Source of the DNA: an uncultured Acholeplasmatales bacterium
Lineage (GTDB): Bacteria; Bacillota_I; Bacilli_A; ML615J-28; CAG-698
NCBI GenBank assembly: GCA_937877075.1
Contig: CALEGD010000065.1
Span: 1 to 64,000 of the forward strand
Reading direction: 5' to 3'
DNA length: 64,000 bases
Position numbers and translations under genes: made by a program. Within the stretch, counting starts at the first letter, position 1, and each line of letters opens with the position of its first letter. Below are positions 8,714-17,993 of this stretch, in pieces. The notes below the pieces were generated by a model. That model was not told where the DNA came from, searched no databases, and saw only the letters and a list, made by a program, of their open reading frames with translations.

Positions 8714-9700
8714 ATGAAAAAAGCACAATATTACAAATTAAATTCAAGCAATAAAGTTTTATGTCAACTTTGCCCTCATTACTGCACTATACCGGAAGAT
8801 AAATCGGGAATTTGCCGGACGAGAATCAATCAAAGTGGAACTCTTTATTCTGAAAATTATGGAAAAGTAGCCTCAATTGCCATCGACCCGATTGAGAAAA
8901 AACCGCTTTACCATTTTAAACCCGGAAGTAAAATCCTTTCTATCGGTAGCTACGGCTGTAATATGCGTTGTTCTTTCTGCCAAAACTACTCCTTGTCTCA
9001 AGCAAAAGTTCAAACCAGATATCTTGAACCAGAAAACATCATAGATTTAATGACTCAGTTTCCGGACAATATTGGAATTGCTTTCACCTATAATGAACCG
9101 CTTATGTGGTATGAATATATCTTGAATGTTTCAAAAAAAATCAAGGAAGTTAATCCGGAATATGCTGTAGTAATAGTAACTAACGGTTATATCAATCCAG
9201 AACCTTTAAGGGAAATCCTTCCCTATATTGATGCGATGAATATTGATTTAAAAACTATTAATAATCAAACCTACCAAAGATTATGTAAAGGAAAACTCGA
9301 TACAGTTCTTCAAACAATCGAAACTTCTCTTAAACATTGTCATGTAGAGGTTACAAGCTTAATAATTACTGGCGAAAATGATTCTGAATCTGAAATTGAA
9401 GAACTTGCAATTTACCTAGGCAAGATAAATAAAAACATTCCGCTTCATTTATCTCGATATTTTCCTAACTATAAAATGAACAATCCTCCTACTCCGGTTA
9501 ATATACTAATTCAAGCCAAAGAAATTGCCGAAAAATATTTAAATTATGTTTATGTCGGAAATCTCCCCGAAATTGAGGCAAATACTTATTGCCCGAAATG
9601 TGGAGAACTATTAATTGAAAGAAAGTATTATCATACGATAATAAAACATCAAGCAAACGTCTGCCCCGTATGCCAAAAAAACTTACCAATTATATTATAA
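8714..9700 (+). CDS. AmmeMemoRadiSam system radical SAM enzyme
   Basis: This is a radical SAM protein with the 4Fe-4S motif C82-x3-C86-x2-C89 in GCNMRCSFCQN. An N-terminal Cys cluster precedes it (C17, C20, C24, C34), and a C-terminal zinc-ribbon-like YCPKC...CPVC follows the barrel. It belongs to the pyruvate-formate-lyase-activase-like group that pairs with Memo and AMMECR1 proteins. The reaction is unknown; partnership with the upstream fusion is supported by the three-base spacing. The ATG is chosen over a TTG directly before it because the AAGGA site is better placed. At 328 residues it is complete. Confidence 0.9.
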   Translation: MKKAQYYKLNSSNKVLCQLCPHYCTIPEDKSGICRTRINQSGTLYSENYGKVASIAIDPIEKKPLYHFKPGSKILSIGSYGCNMRCSFCQNYSLSQAKVQTRYLEPENIIDLMTQFPDNIGIAFTYNEPLMWYEYILNVSKKIKEVNPEYAVVIVTNGYINPEPLREILPYIDAMNIDLKTINNQTYQRLCKGKLDTVLQTIETSLKHCHVEVTSLIITGENDSESEIEELAIYLGKINKNIPLHLSRYFPNYKMNNPPTPVNILIQAKEIAEKYLNYVYVGNLPEIEANTYCPKCGELLIERKYYHTIIKHQANVCPVCQKNLPIIL

Positions 9701-9724
9701 AAAAAGATATGCTTTTAAAGCATA
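9701..9724 (-). terminator. Terminator of the thioesterase gene
   Basis: On the minus strand the palindrome TATGCTTTAAAAGCATA is followed by TCTTTTTTTAT. On the plus strand it has only a weak T tract, but it may still slow transcription from the radical SAM gene. Confidence 0.7.
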
Positions 9725-9731
9725 CCATATT

Positions 9732-10478
9732 TTACTTATCAACAAACTTGATTCCGGTTTGAAAGACGATCTTTCCGGAATCTTTTTCAATTCCTGAAAT
9801 TAATACTTTGTTTTCAAGATCACTACGATAAATTCTTAAAGTTTCGCCTTCTTTAGATTCATGGGAAAAATGGATTTCATAGTCTTTCAATTCATGAGTG
9901 GCAAGATTAGTTACTGAAAATGCATCCATTACCATATTACTATAAATAGTATTATTGGTATGTAAATTCAAGTCAATATCCGAAGACCTTATTACTCTTT
10001 CATAAAGTAATTCATCTTCTAAAACATTAGTTTTAAAATGAACAAAATTATCGTCAAAAGACCGTTTTTCTAAATGTACAAGATTTAAAGGGTAACAAGT
10101 TGAACTAACTCTACGGGGCCTGCGATTATCCAAATCAAGAATACACCATTCGGAAATTCCTTGAATCAATACTTCATTTTTGTCATTTATAAATTCAAAA
10201 TCACGATTACATTTGATACTAGTAGGTAGTAGCGGCCAAGTTCTTAAAAGAACCTTTTCTCCCCACATAGGTAAGTTGAAGATCTTTAATTTAACTTTTG
10301 TAATTACCCAAAAAGCATTGTTCTTTTCAACTATAGTAAAATGATCCATTTTCATTATTATCGAATGTTCGCCTGCTGCTACCTGAAAAAACCGCATAAT
10401 GGCAGGAATGCTTAACTTTGACTGAAAATCACCGTCATTAGCATTGAGTACTAATATTTTTTCATATACATTCTTCAC
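9732..10478 (-). CDS. Acyl-ACP thioesterase
   Basis: A double hot-dog-fold thioesterase that releases free fatty acids from acyl carrier protein in the cytoplasm. The second hot-dog repeat holds the family pattern DIDLNLHTNN (Asp169, Asn171, His173), and the first carries the substrate-facing stretch EHSIIMKMDHF near residue 37. At 248 residues it has the normal length for bacterial FatA-like enzymes. Such enzymes are common in Acholeplasma-like bacteria and other Firmicutes. It is monocistronic with its own terminator. Chain-length preference cannot be read from the sequence. Confidence 0.88.
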   Translation of the reverse strand: MKNVYEKILVLNANDGDFQSKLSIPAIMRFFQVAAGEHSIIMKMDHFTIVEKNNAFWVITKVKLKIFNLPMWGEKVLLRTWPLLPTSIKCNRDFEFINDKNEVLIQGISEWCILDLDNRRPRRVSSTCYPLNLVHLEKRSFDDNFVHFKTNVLEDELLYERVIRSSDIDLNLHTNNTIYSNMVMDAFSVTNLATHELKDYEIHFSHESKEGETLRIYRSDLENKVLISGIEKDSGKIVFQTGIKFVDK

Positions 10479-10611
10479 AATAACCTCTCAATATTAATAT
10501 CACATTTTTATTATTTTACCACTTTAGATGAAAAAAGTCAAAATATCTTAGGCTGTATATATTAGAAAGAAAAGCCGACCTAATGGAAATTTTTCTTTGT
10601 TTTGTCTTAAG

Positions 10612-10640
10612 AAAAAAACTGAGAATAAACCCACTCTCAG
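10612..10640 (-). terminator. Terminator of the first zinc-ribbon gene
   Basis: On the minus strand CTGAGA, a ten-base loop and TCTCAG are followed by T7. Confidence 0.75.
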
Positions 10641-10677
10641 CTTTGCTTATAGATTAATTTAAAGATTCTTATATTAA

Positions 10678-11220
10678 TCAGTATTCTTTTTTGCTCGCAC
10701 TAAAGTAGATAATAGAGAAAATAAAAGGCGTAATAATCAATGCATTACATAAGATAAATAGGAAAAATTTAATATTTCCATATTCAGCAGGAATTAAGTT
10801 GTCCGGTATAGCCAAAATAGCAAATGAACTAAGGGCTATTATACAATAAAAAACAAATAAAGTAATGAGAAATCCTTTTTCTTTACCTTCACCTTTACCG
10901 GCAAAAACAGTAACCATAATACCAAAAACAATCATTATTATTTGCATGATAATGGTTAGTGGATTAGCTAATTGTTCGTTTCCCAAAAAGGAAAGAGTTC
11001 CAAAAACAATGCTATAAATCCCCACAACTTTTGCTGCGGTGATTTTTTTTCTATTCAGTGGTTTTGAAACGTGATTCCCACCATAATGCAATGGACTAAG
11101 ATTAGATTGACTTTCACTCTGTCTCTCTTCAGAAAACAGGAAATATTCATTATATTCCCCGCAATAAGTACAGTACTTTTGTGAGGTAGTAACTTCACTA
11201 CCACATGCTTTACATTTCAT
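10678..11220 (-). CDS. Zinc-ribbon membrane protein (paralogue 1)
   Basis: An N-terminal zinc ribbon with CKACG...CTYCG (residues 3-21) is followed by a short polar linker and four predicted membrane helices. The ribbon should face the cytoplasm. I do not recognise a named family. The protein is closely related in layout and sequence to the neighbour encoded 300 bp upstream: both share the KITAAKV/RTTAAKI-type junction before helix 1, a VFGxxVTxF helix and an FI(F/C)xxIYFxASxK end. GGGGG lies five bases before the ATG. Function is unknown; a membrane-associated sensor or scaffold is one possibility. Confidence 0.65.
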   Translation of the reverse strand: MKCKACGSEVTTSQKYCTYCGEYNEYFLFSEERQSESQSNLSPLHYGGNHVSKPLNRKKITAAKVVGIYSIVFGTLSFLGNEQLANPLTIIMQIIMIVFGIMVTVFAGKGEGKEKGFLITLFVFYCIIALSSFAILAIPDNLIPAEYGNIKFFLFILCNALIITPFIFSIIYFSASKKEY

Positions 11221-11472
11221 GATTTCCCCCTAATTTAACTTTAGATAAAATTCACTATAAGTGAACTTTGGAAATTGTTCGTATTTAAAACAAATTTCAT
11301 TATTATTCTAACATAATAAGAACATTTTGTAAACAAATAATGGAAAGAAAGGAAATATTAAAAGCTGAAGATTGTTTATAAGAATTTAATCAAATTCTTT
11401 AAATTTTCAATAAAACAAAAAATCATTAATCATTTTATTCCTATTCTTCTTTCTGAAAATTATAACAAAATA

Positions 11473-11505
11473 AAAACAAGGATTTAAAAATCAAGTCCTT
11501 GTTTT
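11473..11505. terminator. Terminator of the second zinc-ribbon gene
   Basis: A 10-bp stem AAAACAAGGA/TCCTTGTTTT with a 13-base loop lies just beyond the stop of the downstream-read gene. The A/T flanks give U runs on both strands. Confidence 0.7.
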
Positions 11506-11528
11506 ATCTCAATTATAATAAGATAATT

Positions 11529-12026
11529 TTAATCATCTTTTCTTGAAGCTTTAAAATAGATTAAGCAATAGACAAATGGAGTAATGATCATGGTATTATG
11601 AATAAGAAAAAGCCAAATTCTCATTTGAATATCTGTTTTTAGAAACAGGTGGTCTAACGAAAACGCTCCATAAATACAAATGATGACAAATAAAACAGTT
11701 AGATATCCTTTTTCATTATCCTGGCTAACAAAAATAGTTACTAGAAGACCAAAGACAATCATTAAAATATGCAAGATGAGAGTAAAATCAAAACGTGGAT
11801 AAAAATAATTACCATTCATTAGTGATAAAACACTAAAAGCAATACAATAAAATCCGGTTATTTTGGCTGCAGTAGTTCTTTTTAAATTAGAACTACTTTT
11901 TGTTTGTTGTTCAGACCGACTTATCATTGATCTATCTGAATCAAGATAATAATTATTACTTTCTCCACAATTTGAACAAAATCTTTCTGAGACTTGAATT
12001 TCAGCCCCACATACCTTACACTTCAT
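11529..12026 (-). CDS. Zinc-ribbon membrane protein (paralogue 2)
   Basis: A 165-residue relative of the neighbouring gene product with the same plan: zinc ribbon CKVCG...CSNCG at the N terminus, a Ser-rich linker, then four predicted membrane helices ending in ITPFVYCLIYFKASRK. The two genes have near-identical ribosome sites (GGGGGAAA) and each has its own terminator, consistent with a tandem duplication that kept the flanking regulatory sequence. No known function. Confidence 0.65.
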   Translation of the reverse strand: MKCKVCGAEIQVSERFCSNCGESNNYYLDSDRSMISRSEQQTKSSSNLKRTTAAKITGFYCIAFSVLSLMNGNYFYPRFDFTLILHILMIVFGLLVTIFVSQDNEKGYLTVLFVIICIYGAFSLDHLFLKTDIQMRIWLFLIHNTMIITPFVYCLIYFKASRKDD

Positions 12027-12151
12027 ACTTTCCCCCTAGTCTAATAAAGTAAGTTTCGGTTATTTTTATATCATTATATTAACATATAAAAATCCCTTTG
12101 TAAAGACAAAACATTGAAATCATAAATGGGGTCCCAACCAAAGATTTATTT

Positions 12152-13279
12152 TTATTCATCATTATCTTTCTTTTCTACTTTTAAACTTGTTTCACCGTTT
12201 AAGATACCTGTTATCGGAACCAATAAGAAAAACAACCAACTCCATTCAAATCCACCCTCAATTAAATAACCGGTTAAGAAAAACAAAATTAACGAAACAA
12301 AAGGTGCATAACTGACGATGTTTTTAAACTTATCTTTAGAATATATTAATAACATAGGAATAATCAATAATATTGTCCAGGTCCAATTCCATCCTTTTAA
12401 AATGTAGCTTATTATAAAGTAACCTATAATAATCATAACAACAAGAGTGAATAAAACAGGATGTTTCAATAAATAATTCATTTCAAAAATCACAATGATT
12501 TTCTTTGTAAGTATCGCATAAATAAATGGAATTACAAAAACTAATAAAGGAAGATAATAATTATTGTATTTAACTACTAAGGTAATATAAGCAAGAATTG
12601 ATAATATTAAAATTATCCCCATCCAAATCTTTGACTTGGTAAAAGGTTTCATAAAACAAGCAAGAATTGGCGTAGAAAAGAAAACAAGCCAGCCATAACT
12701 ATAAAAATCATTGTGATAATAACCAACTAAGATAAATATTAATAAAGACAGAAATGGCATTAAGGCTATTGCCATTTTTTCTTTTTCAACATTAATTATT
12801 ATCGCTATCATCGGAATAGATAAAAAGATTAGCCATAGCGGATGCCAAATTTTAAGGCTTAAACCCAGTGTATAAAAAAGAAAAATTGATATAAAAACAC
12901 TCAATGCCGTTAACTTGTTTTTTTCTCTAACATTAGTTAGTATCGCCGTGATAGGAATTAGCAAAAATGAAAGCCAACTATAATCCCATAATTTAAAAGC
13001 ACGTCCAATTATAAAGAAGAGGATTGTAGAAACGAAGACCATAATGCCTACAAGTTTATTTTGATATGTTTTAACAAAAGTTAAATCATGTTTTAATGAA
13101 TTAAATACGGAATTGGGCTCCCCTAATTTTAAAATCACTTCTTGATCTGTTAAACCTTGTTCTAATCCTTGAGTATATAAATCATCATAATCGTTTATTA
13201 TTTGTTTCACTTCGTTTTCATCAACAAAATTTTCTTTTAAAATCTCTCTTAATTTCTTAAGATAATTGTTTTTATTCAT
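12152..13279 (-). CDS. HAAS-domain multi-pass membrane protein, PadR partner
   Basis: Residues 1-65 form a helical HAAS/DUF1700-type domain with the typical QGLTDQEVILKLGEP motif. The remaining 310 residues are about ten hydrophobic segments, including repeated blocks of the form (K/R)xWxxxWLxFLLIPIxAIL that look like internal duplication. HAAS proteins are regularly encoded with PadR repressors and are thought to connect them to the membrane or to an effector. The start overlaps the PadR stop in ATGAATAA, so translation is coupled. The membrane part has no family I can name. Confidence 0.7.
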   Translation of the reverse strand: MNKNNYLKKLREILKENFVDENEVKQIINDYDDLYTQGLEQGLTDQEVILKLGEPNSVFNSLKHDLTFVKTYQNKLVGIMVFVSTILFFIIGRAFKLWDYSWLSFLLIPITAILTNVREKNKLTALSVFISIFLFYTLGLSLKIWHPLWLIFLSIPMIAIIINVEKEKMAIALMPFLSLLIFILVGYYHNDFYSYGWLVFFSTPILACFMKPFTKSKIWMGIILILSILAYITLVVKYNNYYLPLLVFVIPFIYAILTKKIIVIFEMNYLLKHPVLFTLVVMIIIGYFIISYILKGWNWTWTILLIIPMLLIYSKDKFKNIVSYAPFVSLILFFLTGYLIEGGFEWSWLFFLLVPITGILNGETSLKVEKKDNDE

Positions 13280-13601
13280 AACTTCCTCCTAAGATATAAT
13301 TTACATTCTCAACAAAAAGATTCCAATCTTTTAAATAAGTCTCTAACTGAACTAAACCTTGATCGGTTATTCGATAATACTTCCTTGGTGCTCCCAATTT
13401 AGTTTCTTTTTCATAGATTGAAAAAAGACCTTGTTGGGTTAATCTCCTTAATATCGGATAGATTGTGTTTTCATTAACATCCAATAAATTCGATAAAACT
13501 TCAATAACTTCAAAACCATACATATCTTTTATACTGATAATTTTTAAAATACATAGTTCTACTACTCCTTTTTTAAATTGGGTATTCAATATATTCACCA
13601 C
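13272..13601 (-). CDS. PadR-family transcriptional regulator
   Basis: A 109-residue winged-helix repressor with the PadR hallmarks: KGVVELCILKIISIKDMYGFEV, then ENTIYPILRRLTQQGL as the recognition region, then KYYRITDQGLVQL at the wing. It is the short PadR subtype normally paired with a HAAS-domain gene, here the next gene, with an eight-base overlap. Such regulators usually repress their own operon. The upstream region has the near-palindromic string TGTGTTTTGC...GTGTAAAACACAATA (about 13614-13660), with ATTGTG/CACAAT arms that could be the operator. The inducer is unknown. Confidence 0.88.
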   Translation of the reverse strand: MVNILNTQFKKGVVELCILKIISIKDMYGFEVIEVLSNLLDVNENTIYPILRRLTQQGLFSIYEKETKLGAPRKYYRITDQGLVQLETYLKDWNLFVENVNYILGGSYE

Positions 13602-13723
13602 TTTTCTTTAGTAATGTGTTTTGCACAATACTATTATATGCCATTACTGTGTAAAACACAATACTTAAATTTATTTATTTTAAAAATATAATAAAAAAAC
13701 CTAAGAATGCTTCTTTAATAAAT

Positions 13724-13751
13724 AAAAAGGTCTCTTATATGCCGAGAGACC
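13724..13751 (-). terminator. Terminator downstream of the WG-repeat gene
   Basis: On the minus strand GGTCTCT, a nine-base loop and AGAGACC are followed by T5. Confidence 0.65.
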
Positions 13752-13816
13752 AATTATTCCATAAAGAAATAGATTGACAAAATTGTATATTAAACCTTGA
13801 TATAGAAATCAATTTA

Positions 13817-13857
13817 CCTTTAATTAATCAATAGGATTGATTAATTATCCTTAAAGG
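13817..13857. repeat. Long perfect inverted repeat behind the WG-repeat gene
   Basis: TAATTAATCAAT and ATTGATTAATTA flank a three-base loop, extended outward by CCTT/AAGG with a small bulge. It lies 30-70 bp beyond the WG-repeat stop. There is no immediate T tract, so it may be an RNA-stabilising hairpin or a protein site rather than a terminator. Confidence 0.5.
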
Positions 13858-13886
13858 CTTAATGAGTTTTTTCATTTTGAATTATT

Positions 13887-15203
13887 TTACATTCCATAAT
13901 TTATGACAATAAAATCATATTGAATTGGAGCAATGATATTACCTTGAAGCCCAATGATTCCATACTTTTCCTTTACTTCCACAATAGCATATCCATCAGC
14001 TGTTAATCCTATTCCATCGTAATTAAAGTCAATTATTGTATTTCCTATGAAATCTATAACCCCATACTTTTGACTTTTTTGAACAACTAATTTCCCATTA
14101 AATATAGCACCTAGAAAGTTTTCGCAAACAAAATTCAACATTTGCCCTTTATTATTTAATAAAGTTAAGTTATTATCAACGTATTTTCCAAGATAAACAT
14201 CAAGATTAAATACATCTATATAAACATTAATCTCTTGTCCTTCTTCTTTTGCCATCGAAATTACAACATTACCACTTTCATTTATCACATAATAGTTTTT
14301 ATCATCGCTAGCAGTGAACATTTCAAAATATAGATCGTCCAAAGCAAATCCACTATTGATAATTTCTACTTCATTATATTTTGTTAACGTAGTGCTAGAA
14401 CCTTCTTTATCAAGGATTGAATATTCACCATCTTTATTTACTATAAAACAATTTTTGGTTCTTTGGATAGAATCATAATCAGTAAAAACAACTTTACCAT
14501 TTTTATCTATCACTTTATAATTATTTCCGCTTGTTGTATTCACAACAACAATTGCATATCCCTGATAAAATGATTCTGCATAATCATAGTTATTTCCAAT
14601 TATTAATTCACCTTTTTTATTAATGAAACCATATTTTCCATCTAAATTAATAACCGCCAAGCCCTCATTAAAATCACGTACACTATTGTAATTCTTTTCA
14701 ATTGTTAGTTTTCCGGATTCATCAATATATCCATATTTTGTTCCGGACTTTACAATAGCTAATCCTTCAGAAAAGTTAGAAATAGAGTCATAAACAGCAT
14801 CCGCTAATAATTCGCCCTCACGGGATAAAAGTCCATATTTTCCATTCTTTCTAAATACAACCAATCCGCTTTTTTCATCGATTCGCAGAAATTCATAGCC
14901 TTCAGTTGTGATTTGTTTCCCACTTTTATCGATCATTTTATATTTAGATCCGCTTTTTACAATCGTAATACCGTAATAAAAACTATCGGCGTCATCATAA
15001 ACGAAATCAATTACTGTTTCACCATTTTTATTAATAAAACCATATTTCCCATCTAATTCAACTGCTGCCAAGCCCTCTTGAAATAATTCATTTGGGGAAT
15101 ATTGATATTCAGGCGCTTTCTTATACAAACTAAAAAAGGTTATTATGCCTCCTATTAATACGATTAAAATAGATCCTAATATGATAATTAATTTTTTCTT
15201 CAT
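13887..15203 (-). CDS. Membrane-anchored WG-repeat protein
   Basis: The protein has a basic N terminus and one membrane helix (about residues 5-24), then an extracellular region of some ten WG-type repeats of about 35 residues. They follow the pattern KYGFINKxGExVIxxxYDxxxxFxEGLAxV. WG proteins are widespread secreted or periplasmic beta-repeat proteins with no assigned activity. An upstream in-frame start would add 24 residues ahead of MKKKL, but the chosen ATG has GAGGGTG eight bases before it and puts the signal anchor at the start. The cytoplasmic tail is tiny, so the bulk is outside. Ligand unknown. Confidence 0.8.
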   Translation of the reverse strand: MKKKLIIILGSILIVLIGGIITFFSLYKKAPEYQYSPNELFQEGLAAVELDGKYGFINKNGETVIDFVYDDADSFYYGITIVKSGSKYKMIDKSGKQITTEGYEFLRIDEKSGLVVFRKNGKYGLLSREGELLADAVYDSISNFSEGLAIVKSGTKYGYIDESGKLTIEKNYNSVRDFNEGLAVINLDGKYGFINKKGELIIGNNYDYAESFYQGYAIVVVNTTSGNNYKVIDKNGKVVFTDYDSIQRTKNCFIVNKDGEYSILDKEGSSTTLTKYNEVEIINSGFALDDLYFEMFTASDDKNYYVINESGNVVISMAKEEGQEINVYIDVFNLDVYLGKYVDNNLTLLNNKGQMLNFVCENFLGAIFNGKLVVQKSQKYGVIDFIGNTIIDFNYDGIGLTADGYAIVEVKEKYGIIGLQGNIIAPIQYDFIVINYGM

Positions 15204-15258
15204 CTTTTCACCCTCACAATATTTTATATTTAGATTATATATTCTTTTGGTATTTCTG

Positions 15259-15439
15259 TCAAATATAAAAAACAATATTATCCTGAAGGAAAATTCTGAA
15301 TTCGACTTCCTCCATCTTAGTTAAAGTTTCCTGATCATAAAAATAAACTTTGAAATTAGTTTCTTTCTTACACCCTGTAAGATAAAGCAAAAAAATTAAA
15401 TTTAAAAAATAAAAAGAATTAACTTTCCTTTTTAATCAT
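15259..15439 (-). pseudogene. Frameshifted small lipoprotein remnant
   Basis: An ATG eight bases after GGGG encodes MIKKES and stops. Shifted by one base, the frame continues with a hydrophobic segment and the lipobox LTGCKK, then about 37 residues before TGA. Joined, this would be a lipoprotein of about 60 residues. It sits directly upstream of the WG-repeat gene on the same strand and may be the truncated end of a related secreted protein. Confidence 0.35.
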
Positions 15440-15618
15440 AATACCCCATTTTTTTCTTAATACTATTATATAGTTTAAAAAAATCGAATAATTGTATTAC
15501 AATCATAAATTATAATAATTTAATTTAAAATGCAACCAAAAATCAATCATTAATAATAATGAAAATTTAAAATGTTTTCGAAGCTTTTGATGCTTGTCTT
15601 TAACCAAATCACCTTAAA

Positions 15619-16413
15619 TTAGTTTTTCATCCTTTTTAAATAAAGCCTAAAAGTAAATATAAAAATTATTAAAAAATATAGGCCACCGATGAGCATATAA
15701 AGATAATAATTTAAATTACTTTGTTCGGAGCTCATTGTTGCTTCATTCATCATCGCTTTAATTGGCCAAAAATTTGGAAGAATCCCTAAGAGATATTGCT
15801 TTGCATTCTTAAAGATATTTAATAAGGATAAAACCGGAAGCATGATGAAAATTGCCCCTCCCTTTACAAAAGCAAAGCCTTCGATCTTATTCTTGGAATA
15901 AGTACCCAATAGTAAAGCTACCGTCGGAACAAAGAAACTGTTAACTATTGCAAAGATTAATGTTTTTCCCCAACTGAGATTATCCAAAAGATGGATTGAA
16001 TATTCGCCTAAAATAATAACATACTGTTCATTTGCGAATAATTTTAAGCCGCCAAGCAAGATTATATTGCTGAGGATTGATAATAAGAAAGCGTAGATTA
16101 TCTTGAAGAAGGTATAACCCTTAATCGAGACTGGAGTAACCGCGATACTAAGAATTGTGTTTTCATCTTTATTTTCAATTAAGGAAAAACCTAGCAAAAC
16201 ACCGGAAATATATGATCCCATTACCAAAGCTAAAGCCAGAGAAATTAATAAAACAACTCTTGAGGCTGTTTCTCCTGCTGATTTAATAGTCTCCGGTATC
16301 AGAAATGCTAATATTCCTAACATCATAAATGGATAAATAATCATAAAGAGATTCATTGAATCTTTAAAAATTGTTTTAAATTCGTATTTCAATAAATTTA
16401 GATATTTTTTCAT
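15619..16413 (-). CDS. ABC transporter permease (exporter type), second subunit
   Basis: A 264-residue membrane protein with six predicted helices of the ABC-2 type, with an N-terminal cytoplasmic YEFKTIFKDSMN segment typical of drug or lipid exporter permeases. It follows the other permease gene by four bases, within a three-gene ATPase-permease-permease operon. The substrate is unknown; close neighbours give no hint. A DNA-binding regulator upstream of the operon appears decayed. Confidence 0.8.
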   Translation of the reverse strand: MKKYLNLLKYEFKTIFKDSMNLFMIIYPFMMLGILAFLIPETIKSAGETASRVVLLISLALALVMGSYISGVLLGFSLIENKDENTILSIAVTPVSIKGYTFFKIIYAFLLSILSNIILLGGLKLFANEQYVIILGEYSIHLLDNLSWGKTLIFAIVNSFFVPTVALLLGTYSKNKIEGFAFVKGGAIFIMLPVLSLLNIFKNAKQYLLGILPNFWPIKAMMNEATMSSEQSNLNYYLYMLIGGLYFLIIFIFTFRLYLKRMKN

Positions 16414-16417
16414 CTGC

Positions 16418-17134
16418 TCACCCTGCTATTGCATATTCCTTAAACTTTTTATTTACATAAAACAAGAAAATTCCAAATCCTAAAAAGAGAAGATAGAAAA
16501 ATGCAATTAGTTCCGATAGAAAATCCATATCGGTAAAGGGGCTTTGGAGAAGGGTTTGAGCAGCATGGGTCGGTGAGATTAAAAGATAGATATCCATCCT
16601 TTTAGGTATTATTTCAAAAACAGAAAGAATGGTCGGTAGAAAAAAGAGAAGTGCATAAGCGGCATAAATTCCGAGCATTTGACCAAAGTCACGACTATTG
16701 AGAATAATAACAAATCCAAGTGCGGCATGACTAGAAACAATTAAAATAATATAGACAAATAACAAAAATAGGTTAATTTTCAGTTGATGAACAAAAATTA
16801 CAGTTAGTACAATTACAATTGTTGAGGCAAGACTCAAGACTATCGAAGCTAGCACCTTTGAAAATAAAATATCCTGAACCTTAACCGGTAAAACCAATTG
16901 TGACTTTATTGAACCTTCCTGTTTCTCAAAGTAAAAGGAAGCGGCCAAATAAATAATACTCATCATTCCAGCATCAGCTACTAATAACATCGGGATTAGA
17001 CCCATCACTTCCTCTATTGGAGAAAAACCGATAATCAAAACCCAAATCAAAGAAACAAATATTGAAATTGGAAGAATTTTATTCTTATTTAGTCTGGCCA
17101 ATTCACCTCTTACCAGCTTCAATAGATTATTCAT
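16418..17134 (-). CDS. ABC transporter permease (exporter type), first subunit
   Basis: A 238-residue ABC-2-type permease with six predicted helices; the KQEGSIKSQLVLPVKVQDILFSK segment between helices 2 and 3 is characteristic. The start at MNNLLKLVRGEL overlaps the ATPase stop in ATGAATAA; a longer in-frame reading of 13 residues inside the ATPase gene is less likely. It is translationally coupled to the ATPase and probably forms a heterodimeric channel with the next gene product. Confidence 0.82.
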   Translation of the reverse strand: MNNLLKLVRGELARLNKNKILPISIFVSLIWVLIIGFSPIEEVMGLIPMLLVADAGMMSIIYLAASFYFEKQEGSIKSQLVLPVKVQDILFSKVLASIVLSLASTIVIVLTVIFVHQLKINLFLLFVYIILIVSSHAALGFVIILNSRDFGQMLGIYAAYALLFFLPTILSVFEIIPKRMDIYLLISPTHAAQTLLQSPFTDMDFLSELIAFFYLLFLGFGIFLFYVNKKFKEYAIAG

Positions 17135-17993
17135 AGAATCCCTCTTTTGTAACAATGATAAAAATCTCTTCAAGGGAAGTCTCGCCGGTATGGAGAGTTT
17201 CTATTTTATGGTTTTTAATTAATTCTAAAAACTCTTGATTATTTCCTAAATCATCAAGTTCAAAATATTGACTCTTTTGTTTGTCTTGTTCAAGATATTC
17301 AACCTTTACTTCCTTTTTACCATATTTAAGTTTAAGATCCCGAGGTTTGGCTTTTTCGCTGATATTGCCGGAAGTAATAAAGATTACTTCATCACATAAT
17401 TCTTCTACATCTCCCATCAAATGCGTGGTGATAAAGACTGTACCACCGGCATTCTTAAAATCTAAAATCAAGTCCTTTATGATTCTGGCATTAACCGGAT
17501 CCAGTCCATTGGTCGGTTCGTCCAGAAACAAAACTTCTGGTTGATTTATCAAAGACCTGGCGAAGTTTAATCTTACCTTCATTCCTTTTGAAAAAGTTCG
17601 AACTTCCTGATTAATTGCATCTTCCAGATTAATCTTTTTTAAAAGACTGATTAGATCAATGCTATTTTTATAGAAACTAGAAAAATACTTCAAATTCTCT
17701 AAGGCCGTAAGTTTACCAAAATGAATCGGCGATTCAAAGCAGACTCCGATTTCTTCATAAAATGATTTGTCATAAACAGCTAGATCCTTTCCTTTATAGA
17801 GAATTTTACCCCGATAATCATTTAACAGTTTAATCAAAATCTTCATCGTTGTTGACTTGCCGGATCCACTTGGACCAAGCAAACCGATAATCTTTCCTTT
17901 TTCAACTGAAAAATTCAATCCATCTAAAATGTACTTTTCAGTCTTCGGATACTTAAAAGATAAATCTTTAATCTCATAAATCTTTTCGCTCAT
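17127..17993 (-). CDS. ABC transporter ATP-binding protein (exporter type)
   Basis: The 288-residue ATPase has Walker A GPSGSGKST, a Q-loop (GVCFESP, with Glu in place of the usual Gln), the signature motif as FSKGMKVR, Walker B VLFLDEPTNGLD and switch His in TTHL. The FSKGM form of the signature is common in bacterial drug-resistance and bacteriocin-immunity exporters. A C-terminal extension (about 70 residues) may contact the permeases or a partner. It is the first gene of the operon and overlaps the stop of the decayed regulator remnant by ATGA. Confidence 0.9.
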   Translation of the reverse strand: MSEKIYEIKDLSFKYPKTEKYILDGLNFSVEKGKIIGLLGPSGSGKSTTMKILIKLLNDYRGKILYKGKDLAVYDKSFYEEIGVCFESPIHFGKLTALENLKYFSSFYKNSIDLISLLKKINLEDAINQEVRTFSKGMKVRLNFARSLINQPEVLFLDEPTNGLDPVNARIIKDLILDFKNAGGTVFITTHLMGDVEELCDEVIFITSGNISEKAKPRDLKLKYGKKEVKVEYLEQDKQKSQYFELDDLGNNQEFLELIKNHKIETLHTGETSLEEIFIIVTKEGFYE

